Shown: positions 18,104-27,264 of the stretch, piece after piece
Layout of the letters: each line of letters begins with the position of its first letter
How positions within the stretch are numbered: the stretch's first letter is position 1
DNA from: Bacillota bacterium
GTDB lineage: Bacteria; Bacillota; Clostridia; Lachnospirales; Lachnospiraceae
Length of the DNA: 64,000 nt
Direction: 5' to 3'
Assembly (NCBI GenBank): GCA_023423045.1
Contig: JAFAGA010000052.1
Coordinates: forward strand, 1 to 64,000
Translations under genes and position numbers: made by a program
Notes under the pieces: model-generated
What the model saw: only the letters and a program-made list of their open reading frames with translations
What the model was told of the DNA's origin: nothing
Database searches by the model: none

Positions 18104-18622
18104 ATGAGCCTTGTTTTTGAAGCAGTCCTATCAGAAATTCAATCACGGAAGGTTATAAAAATCCCTCTGGACTTAAGCGAAAAGCTGCCTTCCCGCGGTA
18201 TGGTCATGGTACAGGGAACCTTGAACGGCACCGCCTTTACAGCACCTCTGGAGCCGGATGGCAGAGGAAGCCACTGGTTCGAAGTAAATAATACCCTGAG
18301 TGAGAAAGCAGGGATCTCAATCGGTCAGGAGATATCTCTGGATATGGAGGCAGTCAATGAATGGACAGAGCCTGAGCTTCCTGAGGATATCATGAATGCC
18401 ATCACCAAAGCAGGTCTTACAGAGCGCTGGAGCTCCCTTACCACAAAAGCACGGTGGGAGTGGCTTCGGTGGATACGATCAACCAATAATCCTGCCACAC
18501 GCCAAAAAAGGATTGATGTGGCATGCTCCAAGCTGCAAAAGGGTGACAGAAGGCCATGCTGCTTTGACGCAACCCGCTGTACGGTACCGGAGCTGTCAAA
18601 ATCCGGCGTACTCCTTGATTAA
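18104..18622 (+). CDS. DUF1905 and YdeI/OmpD-associated domain protein
   Basis: A 172-residue two-domain protein. Residues about 1-90 match the DUF1905 beta-barrel type (FEAVLSEIQ, VMVQGTLNG, FEVNNTLSEKAGI, GQEISLDMEAV). Residues about 95-150 match the YdeI/bacteriocin-protection helical type (LPEDIMNAI, SSLTTKARWEWLRWI, ATRQKRIDVACSKL). Function is not established for most members; some confer protection from bacteriocins or are linked to stress. AAAGGAG precedes the start by eight bases. It is convergent with the kinase remnant, whose end is one base away. Confidence 0.8.
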   Translation: MSLVFEAVLSEIQSRKVIKIPLDLSEKLPSRGMVMVQGTLNGTAFTAPLEPDGRGSHWFEVNNTLSEKAGISIGQEISLDMEAVNEWTEPELPEDIMNAITKAGLTERWSSLTTKARWEWLRWIRSTNNPATRQKRIDVACSKLQKGDRRPCCFDATRCTVPELSKSGVLLD

Positions 18623-18623
18623 A

Positions 18624-18926
18624 TTAAACTCCGTCTCCTGTAGTAAGCCTCAAGTCCTTGATTTGCGGGGCTTGGGGCTGTATGCTTTGCGCCGGCACAG
18701 GCTTAGGCCTTTGCTTTATAAATCTTAGAATAATCCAATCTCCATTGCTGTCAATATTATCAATCAAGTCCTTTTGCTCTTCCTCGGTATGCTTATATCG
18801 TTCTTCTCCAGGAAATCCCCAGGTGATACAATCCCCCTCATAATACGGTATCTTCAGCTTTAATGATAATCTCTTTGCAAGGGTTGTCTTCCCGCTTGCG
18901 ACGATCCCAAAAATAAATATTTTCAT
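18624..18926 (-). pseudogene. P-loop kinase-like (topology modulation / adenylate kinase-like) remnant
   Basis: The first 65 residues are a normal P-loop start: KIFIFGIVASGKTTLAKRL (Walker A), IPYYEGD, and an EEEQKDLIDNIDSNGDWII helix. The reading then jumps straight to RFIKQ, a segment that in this family lies far downstream, and goes into a Pro/Gln-rich frame that looks shifted. The product is 100 residues where about 170 are usual. I infer an internal deletion followed by a frameshift. Any product would lack the lid and C-terminal half. Confidence 0.6.
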
Positions 18927-19014
18927 CCTTTTGCCCCATCTCCTTATTACGCTTTTCCATGTTTATACTGTACTATGCCCCCGGCATAGCGTCAACACAA
19001 AAAGATAATCTTCA

Positions 19015-19043
19015 TTGAAGCATTCGGCCCATTATGATAGAAT
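19015..19043 (+). promoter_or_regulatory. Sigma-A type promoter for the DUF4091 gene
   Basis: TTGAAG, a 17-base spacer and TAGAAT give a good vegetative promoter. Transcription would start near 19050 and leave a leader of about 130 bases before ATG 19180, in which I see no clear structure. Confidence 0.5.
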
Positions 19044-19179
19044 GGAGAAAACACAAAAGCTATATTTAAACTATTTCTGCAATGGGGTGGACGAATTGGA
19101 TGTTATGTGCTTTTTCTAAGGTTAAGAATTGCATTAAGCGATTTTAAAGACAATAAGAAACGAAAGACAGGAAAGGAAA

Positions 19180-20859
19180 ATGAGCGATATGTTGCATTAT
19201 GAATTTAAGTTGGTAAGTTCACTTGAGAAGGTTTTTCCTAAAATGACACCAAAGGCATTACCAAAAAACACCGTACTGAGCGGACTCGCCGGGGAAACGC
19301 TTTCTTTTCAGCTTGCATACAGGCTGGACCACGATGAAGCAGCCTCCGATCTCCAGGAGGTAAGTTTATCTCTGGAATCCGAGATAGCACAAAAAATAAA
19401 TCTGCGAAGTGTGGAGCTGGTTCCTTCCCAGCTGCCTGCTTCCGAAAAATACGATGATAATTATATCACCACAGAACCAGGATTATTCCCCGATTTACTG
19501 CTGCCGAAAAAGGACACGGTATTACAGCCTTACCCGGGACAATGGAGATCTCTATGGTTTGACCTTGAGATAATGAAGGATATGGGCACGAAGCCATACC
19601 CCGTTACAGTCAGAATAGGAAAGGGTCAGGAAATCCTCTGGGAAGACAGTATTACAATTGAGGCCCTGGCTATCGCGCTTCCGCCGCAGGAGCTCATACA
19701 TACCCAATGGTTCCACGCCGATTGTCTTGCACAGTATTATAATGTACCCGTATTTTCGGAGAAGCATTGGGAAATCGTAGGGAATTTTATAGAGACCGCA
19801 GTAAAGCATGGCATGAATATGATATTAACTCCGGTTTTCACTCCGCCCCTCGACACAAAGGAAGGCGGGGAAAGAACCACTGTTCAGCTGGTAAAAGTGA
19901 AAAAGGATGGAGATACCTATACCTTTGATTTTGAACTTCTGAAGCGCTGGATCTTAACATGCAAAGAAAAGGGTATGAAGTACATTGAAATCAGCCATCT
20001 TTTTACCCAATGGGGGGCGAAGCATGCTCCGAAGATTATGGCAGAGGAAAATGGAGAGATCAAGAGAATCTTTGGTTGGGAAACCGATGCAACAGGAAAA
20101 GAATACTCCGACTTTTTAAATCAGTTTTTACCCCGACTGAAACAGCTCTTATCCGAGGAAGAAGTGCTGGATTGCACCTACTTTCATATCTCTGACGAAC
20201 CCCATGATGATCAAAAAACCGCCTATGCAGCTGCAAAGGAGGTTGTGAAGGAGCACCTGAAGGGATGCAAGGTAATAGACGCTTTGAGCAGCTATGATAT
20301 GTATAAAGAAGGAATTGTAGAAAAGCCCATACCCTGCAATGATTGCATCCAGCCCTTTATTGATGCGAAGGTCCCCAATTTGTGGACCTATTACTGCTGC
20401 GCACAGACGCTGGAGGTGAGCAATCGCTTTATGTCCATGCCTTCCGCCAGGAATCGGATTCTTGGCGTGCAGCTCTATCTGTATGATATCGAAGGATTTT
20501 TACATTGGGGTTATAACTTCTATAATTCAGTATACTCCACTTCTGCCATTGATCCATACCAGGTTACCGATGCCAAGGGCGCTTTCCCGTCCGGCGATCC
20601 CTTTATCGTCTATCCGGCGGAAGACGGAACGACAAATGAATCCATCCGCCTTGTGGTTTTATCCGAAGCTCTTTATGACCTGCGGGCACTGAAGCTATTG
20701 GAAGCTCTGACAGACAGGGCTCATGTGGAAGCCCTGATCCACGAAGAATATGAGGACACCATAACCTTTAAGCAATATCCGAAGAATCCGGAGTACTTGT
20801 TCCATTTACGGGAAAAGATAAACCGGGAAATTGTAAAAGCGGCAGGAAAGCGCGGATAA
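19180..20859 (+). CDS. DUF4091 / GH123-like glycoside hydrolase
   Basis: A 559-residue protein with the layout of DUF4091 proteins related to GH123 beta-N-acetylgalactosaminidases. An N-terminal beta-sandwich covers about 1-170; a TIM barrel follows with TQWFHADCLAQYY and the likely catalytic Asp-Glu pair in YFHISDEPHDD. The C-terminal part has WTYYCCAQ, GYNFYNS and RLVVLSEALYDLRALKLLE, typical of DUF4091. No signal peptide. AGGAAAGG precedes the start. It stands alone, followed by repeat copy 1. Exact substrate unknown. Confidence 0.82.
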   Translation: MSDMLHYEFKLVSSLEKVFPKMTPKALPKNTVLSGLAGETLSFQLAYRLDHDEAASDLQEVSLSLESEIAQKINLRSVELVPSQLPASEKYDDNYITTEPGLFPDLLLPKKDTVLQPYPGQWRSLWFDLEIMKDMGTKPYPVTVRIGKGQEILWEDSITIEALAIALPPQELIHTQWFHADCLAQYYNVPVFSEKHWEIVGNFIETAVKHGMNMILTPVFTPPLDTKEGGERTTVQLVKVKKDGDTYTFDFELLKRWILTCKEKGMKYIEISHLFTQWGAKHAPKIMAEENGEIKRIFGWETDATGKEYSDFLNQFLPRLKQLLSEEEVLDCTYFHISDEPHDDQKTAYAAAKEVVKEHLKGCKVIDALSSYDMYKEGIVEKPIPCNDCIQPFIDAKVPNLWTYYCCAQTLEVSNRFMSMPSARNRILGVQLYLYDIEGFLHWGYNFYNSVYSTSAIDPYQVTDAKGAFPSGDPFIVYPAEDGTTNESIRLVVLSEALYDLRALKLLEALTDRAHVEALIHEEYEDTITFKQYPKNPEYLFHLREKINREIVKAAGKRG

Positions 20860-20883
20860 CTCAGCTAAAGACCGCATAATAAA

Positions 20884-20993
20884 GCATCAGGAAACTGATA
20901 TGCTCTCCATGTAATGAACAGCTTTTAATGTTTTTACTGTCCGCCACATGGAGAGCATGTTACTTTACCTTATCAGGCGCTTATTCATTCTTA
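20884..20993 (+). repeat. 110-bp dispersed repeat with 13-bp stem, copy 1
   Basis: This sequence and 29221-29330 are the same length and differ at only four positions by eye. Perfect arms ATGCTCTCCATGT and ACATGGAGAGCAT enclose about 35 bases, which themselves contain a smaller ACAG/CTGT pairing, so an RNA copy would fold into one long hairpin. It begins 25 bases after the stop of the DUF4091 gene. No transposase is nearby. It could be a REP/MITE-like element or a bidirectional terminator. Confidence 0.8.
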
Positions 20994-21061
20994 ACCTGAC
21001 AGACGGTCCGAACAACGGGTGGGGTTGGGGGTTACACCCATAAAGTAGTAGTTACTAATTA

Positions 21062-21694
21062 TTAATAAATTAGTTCACCGTGCTGTCCCCATAACTTTCC
21101 CGCATATATCACAGCCTCAACCCTATTGTTTAGATTAAGCTTATCCAAGATATTGCTTATATGCTTTTTAGTGGTTCCTTCCGATATATATAGAATCTTA
21201 CTAATTTGTGAATTCGTCATTCCTTTACTTAGCTCCAACAGAACCTCCCTTTCTCTTTCAGTCAGGGTATTCAGCCCCATCGTTTCATATTTATAGGAGG
21301 AGTAACTCAGAAGCTGTGGTGAATAATATTTGTCTCCTCTACAGACAACATTTAATGCATATAAAATATCTTCCACAAAAGCATCCTTTAATATATAACC
21401 ATCTACATCAATCTGCTGAGCCCTCTTAAAATCCAGATACTTACAGGATGAAGTTAATATAATAGATTTAATTTCTTGATATGTCATTCTTACTTGCTCT
21501 AATAAATCAAATCCACTTTCTTTACCCAAATGCAAATCAACGATTATTACATTAATTGAATGACATTTCAAGATTCGAAACGTATTCTCAATATCATCTG
21601 CTTCTAGAATTTCATGCATGTTTTTATTGATAGATAGAATATCTATAATTCCCCGTCTAACCAAAGGATGATCATCAACAACCAGGATATTCAT
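21062..21694 (-). CDS. LuxR/NarL-family response regulator
   Basis: DNA-binding response regulator of 210 residues. The receiver domain has the acidic pair at 7-8 (VVDDHPLVRRG), the phosphorylated Asp at about 53 (IIVDLHLG) and the conserved Lys in GYILKDAF. The C-terminal LuxR-type helix-turn-helix (about 143-194) reads LTEREREVLLEL, then NSQISKILYISEGTTKKHI. ATG 21694 has GGAGG five bases upstream; the ATG four codons earlier does not. It lies 70 bases after the sensor kinase, so they form one two-component pair, last in the SipW-linked gene cluster. Confidence 0.93.
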   Translation of the reverse strand: MNILVVDDHPLVRRGIIDILSINKNMHEILEADDIENTFRILKCHSINVIIVDLHLGKESGFDLLEQVRMTYQEIKSIILTSSCKYLDFKRAQQIDVDGYILKDAFVEDILYALNVVCRGDKYYSPQLLSYSSYKYETMGLNTLTEREREVLLELSKGMTNSQISKILYISEGTTKKHISNILDKLNLNNRVEAVIYAGKLWGQHGELIY

Positions 21695-21764
21695 ATTTTC
21701 CTCCATTCTTATGCATGTTTTCCTGACAATTTTCGAGTATAATAATATTCTCCTTGGTTATCAA

Positions 21765-23483
21765 TTATGCTGCTGGCCTGCACGGGATTGTTATATAAAT
21801 TTCTGTTCCATTTAATTTATTAGAATTAATCTCCAGCGTACCGCTTAATAACTCTATAGTACGATACATATTATTGATTCCAAGGCCCTTTTCATCCTTT
21901 TCTGTATATTTATTTAAATCAAAACCTTTCCCATCATCTTTAATGTGAACAGCGACAATCGCTTGATCAATTGTTATTTTAACATTAATATGCTTCGCTT
22001 TTCCGTGGCGTATTGCATTATTCATTGCCTCGCATATAATCCGGTATAATCCTTGTTTTTGATTTACACGAACTTTTTGCGTATCACCTTCTATCACAGT
22101 AATAGCTTCAACCCCCTGAAGACTTCTGATTTCTTCTGTATACATGAGTAATCTGGTCTTAAATGTATCTTCACCTTTCTTATCCCATGAAAAACCATAA
22201 ATTGCCTCTCGCAATTCTTTCATTGTAACATCAATTGATTGCTTTATACCATACAACTCCGCTCTTAGTTCCTCTTCCGCTAGATTTTTGCTATCAGCAC
22301 TTAATAGGTACAGTTTACATGATATCGAAAACAACTTTTGCAAGACTATGTCATGGATTTCGTTGGCGATGCGATTTTGTTCCTCACCAATAAGAAGTTG
22401 CTCTTCTATTTCCTCAAACTCCATCTTTTTCAACATTACTCCTGCTATTTTAATGAAAATCGGCAGTAAGCTCTTTGTCTCAATTGCTTCTTCATATGAT
22501 TGAAAGAAATCGGATTGAAGTTTCATAACTTTCTCTTTCGGAATTGCAATAAAAACTCCACAAGGACTCTTATCATACATAACAAAATGAAGAAGAAGCT
22601 CTTTCTCCTTAAAGTGATAATAGCCAGAAGAATAATTAATCTCTTGATTATACAACTCCAATACATAATCAACTATATGATTTGCATCTTCCTCATTGAC
22701 ACCAGAAGATACATAGTTGCCCCTTTTATTTGCAGGTGACAGTTGAACAAAAATTGATTGATCGACATTCAATAGATATTTCATGTGATTATTCAATTCT
22801 TGCAATATATCTTCCTTTCGATCCAAATGAAATAAATTAACTGTTTCATAGAGTTCCAGTGTGTACCTTAACATTTTCTCTACTTTACTTTTTGCATCTT
22901 CTAACTCCCTATTTATTCTAGACAGGCCGGAAGCATTCTCTTCAACCTTAACAGCATAACGGATCACTTGAAGTAACCCTATCACCACTAAAATATAACT
23001 AAAAGCAGTATTTAAATAAAGCTGCGTCACATCATAGCTTTGCGATGGCATCATTGTATAGACTGTAGTAATACTTGCTGAAACAAAATATATCACAGCA
23101 AATAATATTGCGATAACCTGTGATATATTCGCAGCAGAAATAAAAATCGAACTTACAAAATACCATATAAACGGACTGGAAAAACCTCCTGATATTATGA
23201 TAAATACACTATTTTCTATCGTTTCAATGATACCTAATGCTAAAATAAGTTTTGGTTTCTTCTGGTTAAAAAAGTTTAGCAACGTCATAGTTGTGTAAGC
23301 CAACAGAAGGCATACCATTATCATCATTTTCTGACTTGGGTTTTTATGAGGTGCCGTGAAAAAATAAAATATTAAGGTAACCCCTAAAGAAATATAACGG
23401 TATAGGAGTAAAAAATTGATTACTGTGATATGTTTTTCATATTTTACAATTAATTCATTCAATAATAATTTTATTTTTTTCAT
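21765..23483 (-). CDS. Membrane sensor histidine kinase (NarL-type, HisKA_3)
   Basis: A 572-residue kinase. About five or six hydrophobic segments lie between residues 20 and 178, then a coiled coil (about 180-215) and a GAF-like region (about 220-350). The HisKA_3 dimerisation helix carries the phospho-acceptor His at about 377 (RIANEIHDIVLQ). The ATPase domain has EAMNNAIRHG and DDGKGFDL. The start at 23483 has GAAGG close by; an in-frame ATG 54 bases upstream has none. No large extracellular domain, so it may sense a membrane-associated signal. Its partner is the regulator at 21062-21694. Confidence 0.92.
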   Translation of the reverse strand: MKKIKLLLNELIVKYEKHITVINFLLLYRYISLGVTLIFYFFTAPHKNPSQKMMIMVCLLLAYTTMTLLNFFNQKKPKLILALGIIETIENSVFIIISGGFSSPFIWYFVSSIFISAANISQVIAILFAVIYFVSASITTVYTMMPSQSYDVTQLYLNTAFSYILVVIGLLQVIRYAVKVEENASGLSRINRELEDAKSKVEKMLRYTLELYETVNLFHLDRKEDILQELNNHMKYLLNVDQSIFVQLSPANKRGNYVSSGVNEEDANHIVDYVLELYNQEINYSSGYYHFKEKELLLHFVMYDKSPCGVFIAIPKEKVMKLQSDFFQSYEEAIETKSLLPIFIKIAGVMLKKMEFEEIEEQLLIGEEQNRIANEIHDIVLQKLFSISCKLYLLSADSKNLAEEELRAELYGIKQSIDVTMKELREAIYGFSWDKKGEDTFKTRLLMYTEEIRSLQGVEAITVIEGDTQKVRVNQKQGLYRIICEAMNNAIRHGKAKHINVKITIDQAIVAVHIKDDGKGFDLNKYTEKDEKGLGINNMYRTIELLSGTLEINSNKLNGTEIYITIPCRPAA

Positions 23484-23658
23484 AATACCTTCATTCAATT
23501 TAATACTTTCTGTATTCTCCCGGTAAATATTACCCATTTTTTTACATATCTATATTAACTTATAATGTTTTTTTAAGCAATCATAAATGTTCGACAAAAA
23601 ACATACACCTTTTGGTAGAACCTTATTATATATACCATTACTATGCGAAATTGGTGCA

Positions 23659-24813
23659 CTATAGCATTATACTAATTCTTCTCTTGGTCCTTCCCTCCCT
23701 TTCCTCTTCCTCTGGTTCTTCTCTCATATCATAATTTTCTTCATACCTGTGACCATAATATTGATCATCTTCCGATAACTCAACCTTAAAAACATACAAA
23801 TCGTCCTCTAGTTCACAATAAAAGGAATAATCCTCTACAATATCCTGTTCATCGATTATATAATAAATTGGCTTTCGTACCTCATCAGACACAACAAATA
23901 AATCCTTGATTTGCGTTACTAAATGAATCTGGTTAAAATTCTTTCTTGGCTTAGTTTTCAAAGCCACCATACGACTACCGTGATTATTCAATATGCTCTT
24001 TATCTTACTACGGATAATATCCTCTTCAAAGGGCTCTGTAACAAATAGCAGAATTACAATAAACATAAGGACTAGAATACAGTTTCCCATACCAAGAAGA
24101 ATAATTTGCCCCTTATTGACCGGCAATTCTATCACTTTTGAACTGGTTATTTTATCAGAGCTTGACTCACTACCTTTTTCTGTGATTTCTAACACTGAAG
24201 TCTGCAACGGAATTACCAAGTTTAAGTTTATTGGCGTAACTAAAGATCCCTCCGGTGCATTGGCCACAATGCTACCCACCATGGCAATATTTAATTCAGT
24301 TGTAAAATTCACTCCTAATTCATCATTTGCCTTAACAACAAAATCATCATATTTTTCAAGATAAATTTTCATTGTTTCGCTTTTTTCTAGTCGGTCAGAA
24401 TCAATATGATAGGTTTTTTGATCCGATAGCGTAAAATCCTTATTCCAATAATTGGTTCGCTCTTCTCGCGTCGTATTATAGCCAATGACACTGGCAAATA
24501 GTTGATATTCTATATCTAAAGACACTTCTTTATTTGCTTGATAATTAGTACTAAATTCGATCTGTATGTATTCCAAAAGATTTTTGAAATAGATTAAGCC
24601 TTCTTCTTGAATTAAATTATCAAAGAAATCATTCTCCTTCATATGAACGGTATACTTTATTTCCGGTTTGAATGTATACTCATATCGTATATCTTCTTTG
24701 GTTTCCTGCGGAGGCACTTTGATCTTATAAACGATTACTATTGTTAAAGCAATCATCCCTATTCCCATAATTGTTAAAATCATAGCCTTTTTCCATTTCC
24801 TCATTAATATCAT
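23659..24813 (-). CDS. DUF5305 membrane protein of the SipW cluster
   Basis: A 384-residue protein with an N-terminal membrane anchor (about 8-30), an extracytoplasmic domain (about 35-225), a second membrane segment (about 230-260) and an acidic, charged cytoplasmic tail ending in an RE-rich stretch. The layout and segments such as IEYQLFASVIGYN match DUF5305, a family whose function is unknown but which, as I recall, often neighbours SipW-type peptidases. GGAGGG precedes the start. It lies between the TasA-like gene and the sensor kinase, so a role in assembly or anchoring of the secreted proteins is plausible. Confidence 0.75.
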   Translation of the reverse strand: MILMRKWKKAMILTIMGIGMIALTIVIVYKIKVPPQETKEDIRYEYTFKPEIKYTVHMKENDFFDNLIQEEGLIYFKNLLEYIQIEFSTNYQANKEVSLDIEYQLFASVIGYNTTREERTNYWNKDFTLSDQKTYHIDSDRLEKSETMKIYLEKYDDFVVKANDELGVNFTTELNIAMVGSIVANAPEGSLVTPINLNLVIPLQTSVLEITEKGSESSSDKITSSKVIELPVNKGQIILLGMGNCILVLMFIVILLFVTEPFEEDIIRSKIKSILNNHGSRMVALKTKPRKNFNQIHLVTQIKDLFVVSDEVRKPIYYIIDEQDIVEDYSFYCELEDDLYVFKVELSEDDQYYGHRYEENYDMREEPEEEEREGRTKRRISIML

Positions 24814-24934
24814 CGTAGCCCTCCTTCATTTACCCTCTGTTTATTACGGGAAAATAGCGGATGTCACCATCCGCTTTCTCCTATATTATCTCGAACGCAA
24901 TATTTGTTAATGCAAACTGTTATCGCTGATGAAA

Positions 24935-25870
24935 TTATTGCTCGTTATATTGATCCCATGCTAATGCAAAGTTTATATAGCCGTTTGCATTCTGCGTATT
25001 GGCATCATAATTTCCCTTTGGATTTCTTAATTGTGCACTGCCGGTTGTATAAATGCCTTTAGCATCCGGATCCATACCGATGCCCAGTAAGAAGCTCATA
25101 GAGCTATCGTTCGTTACATAGAGCATATTACTGATCGCTTCCGTAATATTGACTTCCTTATCTACTAAGGCACTCAATCTAACGAATGTAACAGCTTCAG
25201 CCCCTGTTCCAATGGTAAATACATCCTCTGCTCCAAAATTAATGTTTACCGGATTCGTTGTAGGACTTCCCGGAACCGTCATATCATTGTAGCCAATAAT
25301 CTCCCTTACTTTGAAGTAACCAACTCTAAGAGGCCATACCCCTTCATGCTTGTCATGGCGCTTACAGATGGGATCTACACACCATCCATCTCTTTGATAT
25401 TTCCACTCTCCATAAATAGGATCATTAGGATTTGGCACCTCCGTAGGATCCGTTGTGTAAGTTGAAAGAGCGGAGAGATTAACACCAATCATTTCTAACG
25501 TTGCATCATTAGAGCCGCTCACTGTCATATCAATAGCTCCAAGTTTAGCGGCAACGGTACCAAAGTTTTGAACTGTTGTTGTATAATTCTGATAATAGCC
25601 CGGATATAAGTTGTCAAGTCCAAAGGATACATAATCAGGATTTGTCTCCTTCACACTTGCAAGTGTCTTGTCATAGGCAGTTTGAGCTTCCAATCCACCC
25701 TCAACCGGCTTAAAATTATTACCACGTGCTTCTGCTGCGGTAAAATCAACATCCAGATAACCTGATTTTGCTGTAGCGGATAAGTTAATCAGATCGGTCC
25801 AGTATGCATAACCGGTACCCATTAATAACATTGCGCATGCAACTACACATGCAATAAATCTCTTTTTCAT
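24935..25870 (-). CDS. TasA/camelysin-like secreted protein with SipW-type signal peptide
   Basis: A 311-residue secreted protein. The N-terminus has the SipW-substrate pattern: MKKR, a hydrophobic core, then GTGYAYWTDLINLSATAKSG and LDVDF, with probable cleavage near GYA. The mature part is acidic and polar, with alternating short beta-type segments, as in TasA and camelysin. It also has a CVDPIC motif in a WCVDPICKRHDKHEG loop that could form a disulphide or bind metal. GGAGG precedes the start. It follows the signal peptidase gene that probably processes it. Fibre formation is inferred by family analogy. Confidence 0.8.
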   Translation of the reverse strand: MKKRFIACVVACAMLLMGTGYAYWTDLINLSATAKSGYLDVDFTAAEARGNNFKPVEGGLEAQTAYDKTLASVKETNPDYVSFGLDNLYPGYYQNYTTTVQNFGTVAAKLGAIDMTVSGSNDATLEMIGVNLSALSTYTTDPTEVPNPNDPIYGEWKYQRDGWCVDPICKRHDKHEGVWPLRVGYFKVREIIGYNDMTVPGSPTTNPVNINFGAEDVFTIGTGAEAVTFVRLSALVDKEVNITEAISNMLYVTNDSSMSFLLGIGMDPDAKGIYTTGSAQLRNPKGNYDANTQNANGYINFALAWDQYNEQ

Positions 25871-25913
25871 TTTGCTTCCTCCATTTAAATTATGATGTTT
25901 TCATTACAAGCAG

Positions 25914-26004
25914 ATTATATTCCTCTACTTTAACAATAACATCATACAAATGGATTATTTTCCCTCACCCTTTAGGGGGATAGGGGCTACTACTTTAGTG
26001 GTAG
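25914..26004 (-). promoter_or_regulatory. Promoter and paired palindromes before the TasA-like gene
   Basis: On the minus strand a TATAAT -10 (25914-25919) has no good -35. Upstream are two inverted repeats, CCCTAAAGGG (25968-25977) and an 18-bp near-perfect CTACCACT-AA-AGTAGTAG (25987-26004), both centred on a TAAAG core. An activator-dependent promoter that binds the LuxR-type regulator of the same cluster is the simplest reading. Confidence 0.45.
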
Positions 26005-26007
26005 TTC

Positions 26008-27234
26008 CTAATTTTCCACATCCCGCCTATGCTCAAGTATATTTGACTTGAGCCAGAGGGTTGGATAACCCAGCTTCGGAATAACATGAACATAGATTCC
26101 CTTCAAATCATCTGTATGAACCACTCTAGTATCCTTTACTGAATTATTATCACCTTTTGTTATGTAGCTTGGGGTTCCATCCTCTTCCTCAAGAACATTA
26201 AGAATACGATGGGTAATCACAATATCATCCCTTTGAAAAACAATAATATCCCCTTCCCCTAGAGCCCTAATCTCTTCCTCCGTATTGAACTTTTTTACAA
26301 GTGCTATATCCCCCGGATAGATTAGAGGTATCATACTACCAGTGACAATTACGGTAGGATATACCGGGAATACCCCTACCACAAACCATATTAGCCCAAC
26401 AGAAATAATCATGGTTGCAAACCATGAAATCACATTCTTTCTCTCAGCCTCTGCTTGTATCTTAGAAATCAAAATATTCTTTTCATATTTTGACGTTATG
26501 TAATACAAATAAACTACAGGAACTAAAATACCAATCACGCCTTCACTCAACCAATTCAACTCCGGAAGAACAGGAAAAAACCAATGAAAAACAATTAACA
26601 GCCCGCCATAGATCATTGATGCGAGTGCTCCCCCGTAGAGAGCAAAATAAGATAACAGAATATTCTTGCAAAGGCTTGGTCCAATACTTTGTGCTAAAAA
26701 CATTGTAACACTCTCTGTATCCTTCAATGTTTGAAACAGACCGAAATTAACATCGAATAGGGTTGTCAAGATTACAACTAATGTAATCACCCATAAATTG
26801 TTTTTCACTATGCCATAAGCATTAATAATATAGCTCCTTATTAATTCGATACCAATAAACGGAAGCAACACGGTTAATATATTTAATAAAATACCCCTTG
26901 GTGAAAAGTCATATGGCGTCTTTCCTACCTTATACAGAAATATCCCTACGACAAAACGTAAACCAACGAAAAGAAGCGCACAAACGAAAGCATCCAGATA
27001 AATGTTTACCCTCTTAATCATTATAACTCTGGAATGAATCTTTGGCACAATATAAACATAACAAAATATAGTCATAAGCCACAGGGAGGGAATAACATAA
27101 TTTCTCCATTGATATGACCCGATCCATCGGTAAGGCTTCACATACCTTGTCAACAAGACTATTAGTATTGATAAGAACAACAAAATCCAGCTATTCCTCT
27201 TGTACCTATTAATAAATAATCCATCGGTAATCAT
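26008..27234 (-). CDS. SipW-type (ER-type) signal peptidase I with multi-membrane N-terminal domain
   Basis: Cleaves signal peptides of TasA-like proteins. The C-terminal part has TGSMIPLIYPGD with catalytic Ser at about 300, then VITHRILNV with His at about 342 in place of the usual Lys, and TKGDNNSVKD. This Ser-His arrangement marks the ER/SipW type. The 408 residues are about twice the length of SipW: residues 1-270 form an extra region with about seven or eight hydrophobic segments. GAGGTG precedes the start. Three neighbours carry SipW-type signals and are the probable substrates. Confidence 0.85.
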   Translation of the reverse strand: MITDGLFINRYKRNSWILLFLSILIVLLTRYVKPYRWIGSYQWRNYVIPSLWLMTIFCYVYIVPKIHSRVIMIKRVNIYLDAFVCALLFVGLRFVVGIFLYKVGKTPYDFSPRGILLNILTVLLPFIGIELIRSYIINAYGIVKNNLWVITLVVILTTLFDVNFGLFQTLKDTESVTMFLAQSIGPSLCKNILLSYFALYGGALASMIYGGLLIVFHWFFPVLPELNWLSEGVIGILVPVVYLYYITSKYEKNILISKIQAEAERKNVISWFATMIISVGLIWFVVGVFPVYPTVIVTGSMIPLIYPGDIALVKKFNTEEEIRALGEGDIIVFQRDDIVITHRILNVLEEEDGTPSYITKGDNNSVKDTRVVHTDDLKGIYVHVIPKLGYPTLWLKSNILEHRRDVEN

Positions 27235-27264
27235 AAGTATCTACACCTCAATCTATACTATACA

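Noticed and set aside
21020..21060. GT-rich stretch and half-site TAAAGTAGTAG downstream of the response regulator gene as a promoter or terminator
   Set aside because: No -10/-35 pair and no stable stem were found. The half-site is mentioned only as a possible match to the elements near 25990.
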